From the NCBI RefSeq assembly GCF_900188125.1, contig NZ_FZOW01000005.1:124001-188000 (forward strand): 64,000 nt of DNA. Direction: 5' to 3'. Made by a program: the position numbers and the translations under genes. Below the pieces are notes generated by a model. The model was given only the letters and a program-made list of their open reading frames with translations, was not told the origin of the DNA and searched no databases. Positions 59,084 through 64,000 of this stretch are shown here, one piece after another (position 1 is the stretch's first letter; each line of letters begins with the position of its first letter). The DNA comes from Rhodococcoides kyotonense. GTDB lineage: Bacteria; Actinomycetota; Actinomycetes; Mycobacteriales; Mycobacteriaceae.

Positions 59084-60135
59084 CAGGTCACCCCGGCGTC
59101 CCGGTACGCCCGAGCGGTCTTCTCGGCGGTCCGCCGCCAGCTCATCTCCTGTGCGGCAGTAGTCGCGGCCGCGGTCAATTCGTCGCGGGCCGCGTCGTCG
59201 AACACCAGAGGTCGAAGTGCGTCGGCCCAGTCGGACTCGTCCTCGGACTTCAGCAGAACAGCACCGTTTCCGACGACGTCGGGCAGCGCACCGACAGCGC
59301 TGGCGACGACGGCGCCACCGCAGGCCATGGCCTCGACGGGCGGCAAGCCGTATCCCTCGTAGCGCGACGCGTACGCGGTGACCGTCGCAGCAGCGTACAG
59401 CCCGGGCAAGTCCTCGGCGTCGACGTACCCGAGACCGATCGCCGACGTCGGCTTGTCGGGGCCGGTGGAGCCCGCGCCCGCGAGAAGGCATGGGACGCCG
59501 ACTTTCTCCGCGGCGTCGGCGACGAGCTGGACATTCTTGCGAGGCTCTACAGTCCCGACCTGCAGGACGAACTTGTCGGGGAGCGAGTACTTCGCTCGCA
59601 CCTTGTCGACCACATCGTCCTGCGGAGGGCGAGCCCACGCTGCAGGTGCCAGTTCGGTCACCACGGCGTCGCGTCCACTGACGGCCTTGATTCGATCTGC
59701 GGTGAACTGGGACACCGCGAGCAGCAGGTCGGCTCGGCGAAGAGTGTGGCGCACGAGCCGTTGCTCACCGAGCGCCCGGAACCGGCTGGACGCGGACGGC
59801 ATGTCGATCACCGAAAGGTCGTGGACCGTTGCAACGGTGAACGCGCGAGTCACCAGGGGCAGATCGACGTCGAGGCCGTGGACGACGTCGGCAGACCCGA
59901 CGGGCAACGCACCGAGAAGCGCGCGGACGGCTCCGTCGGCCACGCGTCGGGGAATGGGTGACACCTCGGAAGGGAGCTCGCCGACGGCGTCCTTCTGCAC
60001 CACGGCGGCCAGATCGCCGCCCGAGAGCTGCGACGGCAGTTCGTTCAGGAGCTCGCGGATGTAGGTCTGTACTCCGCTTCCGCCGGGTCGAAGCGCGAGC
60101 GCCCCGTAGACGTATCGTGTTGCGCGGCTGCGCAT
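59083..60135 (-). CDS. Glycosyltransferase family 4
   Basis: A 350-residue GT4 enzyme: RYVYGALALRPGGSGVQTYIRELL at the N-terminus, AVSQFTADRIK, LQVGTVEPRKNVQLVADAA, and the E-x7-E motif SRYEGYGLPPVEAMACGGAVVAS. It belongs to the mannosyltransferase-like group with a VEPRKN donor loop. An AGGGGTGG site precedes the ATG. The first 91 nt lie inside the end of the Wzy-like gene in another frame, an unusually long overlap that nonetheless encodes conserved family sequence. Confidence 0.9.
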   Translation of the reverse strand: MRSRATRYVYGALALRPGGSGVQTYIRELLNELPSQLSGGDLAAVVQKDAVGELPSEVSPIPRRVADGAVRALLGALPVGSADVVHGLDVDLPLVTRAFTVATVHDLSVIDMPSASSRFRALGEQRLVRHTLRRADLLLAVSQFTADRIKAVSGRDAVVTELAPAAWARPPQDDVVDKVRAKYSLPDKFVLQVGTVEPRKNVQLVADAAEKVGVPCLLAGAGSTGPDKPTSAIGLGYVDAEDLPGLYAAATVTAYASRYEGYGLPPVEAMACGGAVVASAVGALPDVVGNGAVLLKSEDESDWADALRPLVFDDAARDELTAAATTAAQEMSWRRTAEKTARAYRDAGVT

Positions 60136-61421
60136 CCCACCACCCCTAACAGTAGCCAGAAATAAACGTCGATCGGAAAGATCTCGAAATACGTGGAAAC
60201 CAGGCTTGCGAACATCGCGGCGACGACGGAGGCGCCGACGCCCAGTGCGAGCGCGCCGTCGCGTCCCGGCATGGACCGCGACAATCGGGTGCACCACATC
60301 AGGACGGTCACCAGGAGCGCGACGACGATCCACAGTCCGATGGGCCCCAATTCGAGGACGGACTTCACGTAATAGTTGTCGGGCTGATAGTTGGTGGACA
60401 GCCCGTCTTCGGTCGTGAAGGCGGCACCCGAGGCCGTCGAAATGCGGTCCGCGGCAGATCCGCTCGATCCGAGGCCGGTTCCGAGAGGATGGACGAGGAT
60501 GCTCGCGATGATGTTGTTCCACCCGTCGCCGCGTTGTCCGAGACTCCGGGAGGAGAAGAAGACCTCGGTGATCTTCGGGACGAACGGTACGACCGCGGCC
60601 ACGGCGGCCGCGGCGAGAGCGAGAGGCGCTGCGAGGAAACGGAACCGGATGGCGATGAGGTAGATCACGCCGACGACCAGGCCGAGAATGGCGCCGCGGA
60701 CGATCGAGCTCGACATCGCAACGACCATCATCGGAGAGGCGCAGAGGAACAACAGGTTTCGACGTCGTCGGGGCTCGGCCAACGCGACGGCACCGCCGAC
60801 GAGCAGCGCCAGCATGACGTACAGGCCGAACGGGAACGGGAGATTGAACGTGCTGAACGTGCGCAACAGTCCGCCCGACGTACGCACCTGGGTGCCGTAC
60901 TCGTATCCCAGAGAGACGAGAGCGGCCGGGCCTGCGATCAATTGCGCGATACCGACGACCGACGTGAAGATGCCCATGCCCATCAGGACGCTCACGAGAT
61001 TGTCTCGATCCTCGGCGTCGAACGGCGCAAGCCACATGATGCCGATCAGAGTGATGTAGAAGAACGTCACCTTGATCGCGAAGATTCCGACGACACCGAA
61101 GGTCGCGAACGCCGACACCACTCCCATTCCGACGAACAACGCGACTGCGGGCCACCACGGCATGAACAGGGCAGGTCGTCGTGAGATCCGGGAGTCGCCG
61201 CGCCGCAGCCACGCGCAGCCGAGCGTGAACAGGACGAGACCTTCCTTCCAGCCCGACACGAACCCCGAAACAGGAAGCAACACCAGCAGGCCGTTCAGCG
61301 GGACTCCCGCTGCCAGCAGAAGTACTCCTCGCTGGGGCCGGTAGAAGATCGCCCTGGCCACCGCGAAGCCCACCGCCACGACGATCACGGCGGCGAATGC
61401 CACACCGACGAAGGTGATCAC
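60045..61421 (-). CDS. O-antigen ligase/polymerase-like (Wzy) membrane protein
   Basis: A 458-residue membrane protein with about 11-12 helices and a long extracytoplasmic loop (about 290-365: SLGQRGDGWNNIIASILVHPLGTG...), the arrangement of Wzy polymerases and WaaL ligases. The SLGQRGDGWNN and HPLGTGLGS segments resemble the O-antigen ligase (Wzy_C) family signature. It likely polymerises repeat units exported by the flippase. The C-terminal 30 residues are overlapped by the following glycosyltransferase gene. Confidence 0.88.
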   Translation of the reverse strand: MITFVGVAFAAVIVVAVGFAVARAIFYRPQRGVLLLAAGVPLNGLLVLLPVSGFVSGWKEGLVLFTLGCAWLRRGDSRISRRPALFMPWWPAVALFVGMGVVSAFATFGVVGIFAIKVTFFYITLIGIMWLAPFDAEDRDNLVSVLMGMGIFTSVVGIAQLIAGPAALVSLGYEYGTQVRTSGGLLRTFSTFNLPFPFGLYVMLALLVGGAVALAEPRRRRNLLFLCASPMMVVAMSSSIVRGAILGLVVGVIYLIAIRFRFLAAPLALAAAAVAAVVPFVPKITEVFFSSRSLGQRGDGWNNIIASILVHPLGTGLGSSGSAADRISTASGAAFTTEDGLSTNYQPDNYYVKSVLELGPIGLWIVVALLVTVLMWCTRLSRSMPGRDGALALGVGASVVAAMFASLVSTYFEIFPIDVYFWLLLGVVGCAAAQHDTSTGRSRFDPAEAEYRPTSASS

Positions 61422-61453
61422 GAAGTACCCGGTGAATCTGGGCTACCCATGAA

Positions 61454-62935
61454 TCAGTCCTCGGCCCGCTTCAGAACTGCGAGCACGGTGAGGAACAGAA
61501 TCTTGAGATCGAGCCAGACGGACCAGTTCTCGATGTAGTAGTTGTCCCATTCGGCGCGATCGGCGATCGATGTCTGTCCGCGAAGGCCGTGCACCTGCGC
61601 CCACCCGGTGACGCCTGCCTTGACGCGGTGACGCTCGCCGTAGCGGCGAATCTGCATCTCGAACAGGTCCACGTAGACCGGGCGTTCGGGGCGAGGCCCG
61701 ACGAGGCTCATGTCGCCCTTCAGGACGTTCAGCAGCTGTGGCAGCTCGTCGAGAGACGTCTGACGCATGATCTTGCCGATCTTGGTCCGTCGATCCACAC
61801 CCTCCACACCGCCGGGAGCAGCACCCTCGGTGCGGACGAATTCCGCGTCGGACGCCCGGGGAGGACGCATCGAACGAAACTTGAGGCAGTCGAACGGAAT
61901 TCCGTCGCGGCCGATGCGCTCCTGCGCGAAGAAGATCGGACCGGGAGAGCTCAACCGTACGAGCAGCATCAGCAGCAGGAAGACGGGGGAGAGGAGTAGC
62001 AGCCCGAACGCGGTCAGGGTTCGATCCAGTGCGCCTTTGAGAAGGAATTGCCATCCCTTGGGGTCGACGTGCGGCATGACCATCAGCGGAAGGCCGCCGA
62101 TGTGTTCGACGCGTGTCTTGTTGCCGACCGTGTCGAACAGGCGAGGAACGACCCACACCCGCATACCCAACTTGTGGGCGGTCCGCGTGGCTGCCACGAG
62201 CTGTTCGTGTTGCACGGCCGAGAAGGCGATGATGACCTCTTCGGCTCCCGTGCTACGCGCGATCTTCTCGAACTCGCTCGGTGTTCCGAGGTACGGGACG
62301 TCGATGAAATCGGATGCTGTGGGGTCGACAGGAGCCACAGGAGGAACGTCGACCAGGCCGACGGGCTCGAGACCGTATTCGGGGAACTGACGCATCCGTG
62401 CGACCAGCTGATGCCCGATGGGGCCTCCGCCGATGATCAGAGTCGGTGCAGCGGAGTGGTACTTGCTTCTGAGGCGACGCTGGATCAGAACACGGACCAG
62501 ACGGCCCGCCGCGATGAACACGGCCGCGCAGATCCAGATTCGGACCATGACGGGGCTCGGTCGATATTCGGTGCCCGCGACCAACATGATCGTCAGCACG
62601 CCCAGAACGGCGAAGGCCACCGACGTCTCGACCGGCCCGACCTCGTCGAGGAAATTGCGACGGAGGCTTCGGCGGTACAACGACCTCGCGCCCAGGATCG
62701 CTATGACGATCGGGACGAAAAGCCATGGAATCCAACCGAGTTCGGTGAGGCTGCCGGCGCGCCACAGCACCCCGACGCCGACCGCGAGGACTGCCGTCAG
62801 TACGTCGACCGCCACCGTGACGATCGTATGTAGCGGATCGACTCGGAGGCGATCGGCCAGACCACGTTGTTTGATCTGCGGGTCGCGACGAGCGGTTTCG
62901 GAGGTAGGCGCTGGTGATGCAAGCGTATTCGACAC
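61454..62935 (-). CDS. Polyprenyl glycosylphosphotransferase (WbaP/CpsE type)
   Basis: A 493-residue initiating enzyme of exopolysaccharide synthesis. It transfers a sugar-1-phosphate to undecaprenyl phosphate at the inner membrane. The N-terminal half has four helices and a CoA-binding-like Rossmann domain (LIIGGGPIGHQLV, about 162-174). One more helix precedes the catalytic domain, which has FFAQERIGRDG, CLKFRSM, DELPQLLNVLKGDMSLVGPRPE and KAGVTGWAQVHG, all family signatures. The GTG start follows GGGAG. As the first gene of the minus-strand locus it marks its 5' boundary. Confidence 0.94.
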   Translation of the reverse strand: MSNTLASPAPTSETARRDPQIKQRGLADRLRVDPLHTIVTVAVDVLTAVLAVGVGVLWRAGSLTELGWIPWLFVPIVIAILGARSLYRRSLRRNFLDEVGPVETSVAFAVLGVLTIMLVAGTEYRPSPVMVRIWICAAVFIAAGRLVRVLIQRRLRSKYHSAAPTLIIGGGPIGHQLVARMRQFPEYGLEPVGLVDVPPVAPVDPTASDFIDVPYLGTPSEFEKIARSTGAEEVIIAFSAVQHEQLVAATRTAHKLGMRVWVVPRLFDTVGNKTRVEHIGGLPLMVMPHVDPKGWQFLLKGALDRTLTAFGLLLLSPVFLLLMLLVRLSSPGPIFFAQERIGRDGIPFDCLKFRSMRPPRASDAEFVRTEGAAPGGVEGVDRRTKIGKIMRQTSLDELPQLLNVLKGDMSLVGPRPERPVYVDLFEMQIRRYGERHRVKAGVTGWAQVHGLRGQTSIADRAEWDNYYIENWSVWLDLKILFLTVLAVLKRAED

Positions 62936-63036
62936 TGGTCAAACTCCCGTTCGGGACCGAAAGCGAGTTCCAAGCACAGCTGAAGACTATCCCAGCCAGG
63001 CTTTACGAAAACGTCTTTGCCTTATCGATCTTGTTA

Positions 63037-63057
63037 CGGAAAAACGGCTGTTTTCCG
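63037..63057. terminator. Possible hairpin terminator after GAF gene
   Basis: Arms CGGAAAA and TTTTCCG with a 7-nt loop, in an AT-rich patch between the GAF-domain gene and the exopolysaccharide operon. It lies about 45 nt past the GAF gene stop. There is no clear T-tract on the minus strand, so function is uncertain. Confidence 0.4.
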
Positions 63058-63101
63058 GTTTTACCACCGAATTACGGGGCGATAGTTTCAATTGCAAAGG
63101 T

Positions 63102-63809
63102 TCAGCCGAAGATTCGCTCACGAACGATCCAGGCGAGATCCTGAAGTATTTGTTGGTGGCCGACGGTCCATTCCCGGGGTTGCTCGTCCCAGACGCACAA
63201 CGTGCCGACAGCGTGGCCCTGGTCGTCTTTCAGCGGGACGCCCATGTACGAGACGGCGAGCTTGTTCAACACTGCCGGGTGATCTTTCAGCAACTCGTGG
63301 ACTCGTGCGTCCTCGACGACGAGAAGTTGGCCCCCGTCGATCGTGTACTGGCAGATGGAGTCGTTCACCGGGAGTTCGCGCGCTTCTTCGAGTTCGACGG
63401 GAAGGCCGACTGCGCTCTTGTAGAACTGACGCCTGTTGTCGATGAGCGACACTGCAGCAGACGGTACCTGGAGTGCGTCGACCACCATAGCGACGAGCCG
63501 GTCGTAGCTGTCTTCCTTCGGGGAGTCCAACAATCCGGTCCGTTCGACGGCTGCGAGACGGTCGGGGTCGTCCAGTGCCCGCTCGATCGACGACGACTCC
63601 TCGGCCGCGGCAGTCGGTTCGATCTGAGCGGCCTTGAGATGCCGCAGCAACTGCCCGAGTTCCGAGTCGTCCCGGTCCGTCAGCTCTTGCACGAGGCGGG
63701 TGACGACTGCGCGTCGTACATAACCGTCGACGGACTCTCCTGCTTTTTCGGCTTGCTGTCCGAGTATCGCGTCGAGCCGATCGTCGAACTCTGGAACTCC
63801 GATAGTCAT
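63102..63809 (-). CDS. GAF-domain protein
   Basis: A 235-residue cytoplasmic protein. Residues about 1-75 form a helical, charged N-terminal region with RDDSELGQLLRHLKAAQ. Residues about 85-235 form a GAF domain: DRLVAMVVDALQVPSAAVSLIDNRRQFYKSAVGL, then VNDSICQYTI, LLVVEDARVH and YMGVPLKDDQGHAVGTLCVWDEQPREW. Such GAF proteins sense small ligands or redox state (a Cys is in the SICQ motif) and usually act with kinases or cyclases, none of which is adjacent. An in-frame ATG at 63851 would add 14 residues; I prefer the internal one because similarity begins there. Confidence 0.82.
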   Translation of the reverse strand: MTIGVPEFDDRLDAILGQQAEKAGESVDGYVRRAVVTRLVQELTDRDDSELGQLLRHLKAAQIEPTAAAEESSSIERALDDPDRLAAVERTGLLDSPKEDSYDRLVAMVVDALQVPSAAVSLIDNRRQFYKSAVGLPVELEEARELPVNDSICQYTIDGGQLLVVEDARVHELLKDHPAVLNKLAVSYMGVPLKDDQGHAVGTLCVWDEQPREWTVGHQQILQDLAWIVRERIFG

Positions 63810-63909
63810 TTCGCCGATGTTAGTGCAGACCGGTGAATACTCCGCTTTCATTCGACGTGTAAGTTCGAAAGATTGTTTTTTCGCGCGATATTGCTGCTAG
63901 CATCTTCCG

Positions 63910-64000
63910 GTGCTTCAGCGTGTACAGCTGAGCGGAACTCCCAAGCTGTTCACGCTCACCACTCTCGTCCTGTTAATTCTCTCGATGTTCGTGTCGCCGT
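63910..64000 (+). CDS. Start of a gene with a hydrophobic N-terminus (truncated by window end)
   Basis: A frame opens at GTG and runs to the end of the window: 30 codons giving MLQRVQLSGTPKLFTLTTLV and then a hydrophobic stretch LLILSMFVSP. It looks like a signal peptide or first membrane helix. It is divergent from the GAF-domain gene, with an AT-rich promoter-like region between (about 63855-63905). No family can be assigned from so short a piece, and no strong ribosome-binding site is seen. Confidence 0.4.
   Translation, partial: MLQRVQLSGTPKLFTLTTLVLLILSMFVSP

Noticed and set aside
59083-61212. A 709-codon open frame extending the glycosyltransferase far upstream
   Set aside because: The extra N-terminal part is arginine-rich, lacks family similarity and runs antiparallel in composition through the Wzy-like membrane gene, which is clearly real in another frame.
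1-64000. tRNA, rRNA, CRISPR, transposase, integrase or attachment site
   Set aside because: None was recognised on either strand; the repeats found are palindromic elements and paralogous genes.

Overview
The window is a high-GC chromosomal segment of an actinomycete, most likely a Rhodococcus-like member of the Mycobacteriales. Support for this comes from GTG/TTG starts, ATGA/GTGA-coupled operons, a DUF5313 protein, actinobacterial CopC-CopD and thiolase/DUF35 gene pairs, and many redundant SDR and acyl-CoA dehydrogenase genes. I see no rRNA, tRNA, CRISPR array, insertion sequence or phage gene. The assignment is by protein family only.

Positions 1-14.4 kb form an organosulfur (sulfonate-type) scavenging region. 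It holds the end of a Dpp-type ABC transporter, a TauD-type dioxygenase, an NtaA/DszA-type flavin monooxygenase, an SsuABC-type transporter, an orphan NlpA/MetQ lipoprotein, an aldo/keto reductase and a DszC/SfnB-like flavin monooxygenase. A two-gene copper unit (YcnI plus a CopC-CopD fusion) lies inside this region.

Positions 14.4-46.7 kb are a large catabolic island for an unidentified carboxylic or cyclic compound activated to a CoA thioester. It contains one Fe(III)/AfuABC-like importer core and three paralogous substrate-binding lipoproteins. It also has four SDRs plus one further SDR next to the first binding protein, a KstD-like flavoprotein, an ene-reductase, a Zn alcohol dehydrogenase, an acyl-CoA ligase, three acyl-CoA dehydrogenases, an enoyl-CoA hydratase, a thiolase-like protein with its DUF35 partner, a complete FadA/FadB pair, a dienoyl-CoA-reductase-like flavoprotein, two SnoaL-fold proteins, an EthD protein and a metallo-beta-lactamase hydrolase. 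An aminoglycoside-phosphotransferase-like kinase sits next to an ACAD10/11-type dehydrogenase, as in levulinate (Lva) catabolism, and suggests that a 4-hydroxyacyl-CoA is an intermediate. Seven copies of a 13-bp palindrome (YGAACT-N-AGTTCR) lie in the island's promoter regions. They probably define a local regulon of the TetR protein encoded inside it.

Positions 46.7-51.3 kb hold an OhrR-like MarR regulator with a near-perfect 30-bp operator, a DUF5313 membrane protein, a luciferase-like monooxygenase, a small membrane protein and an RsbQ-RsbP energy-stress pair. Positions 51.3-62.9 kb are an exopolysaccharide locus on the minus strand: priming glycosyltransferase, Wzy-like polymerase, three GT4 glycosyltransferases, Wzx-like flippase, Wzz-like co-polymerase, an HxxxDG acyltransferase-like protein and a secreted lipase. 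The window ends with a GAF-domain protein and the start of a divergent gene.

Two copies of a structured hairpin element with compensatory base changes separate convergent genes at about 5.1 and 26.1 kb.
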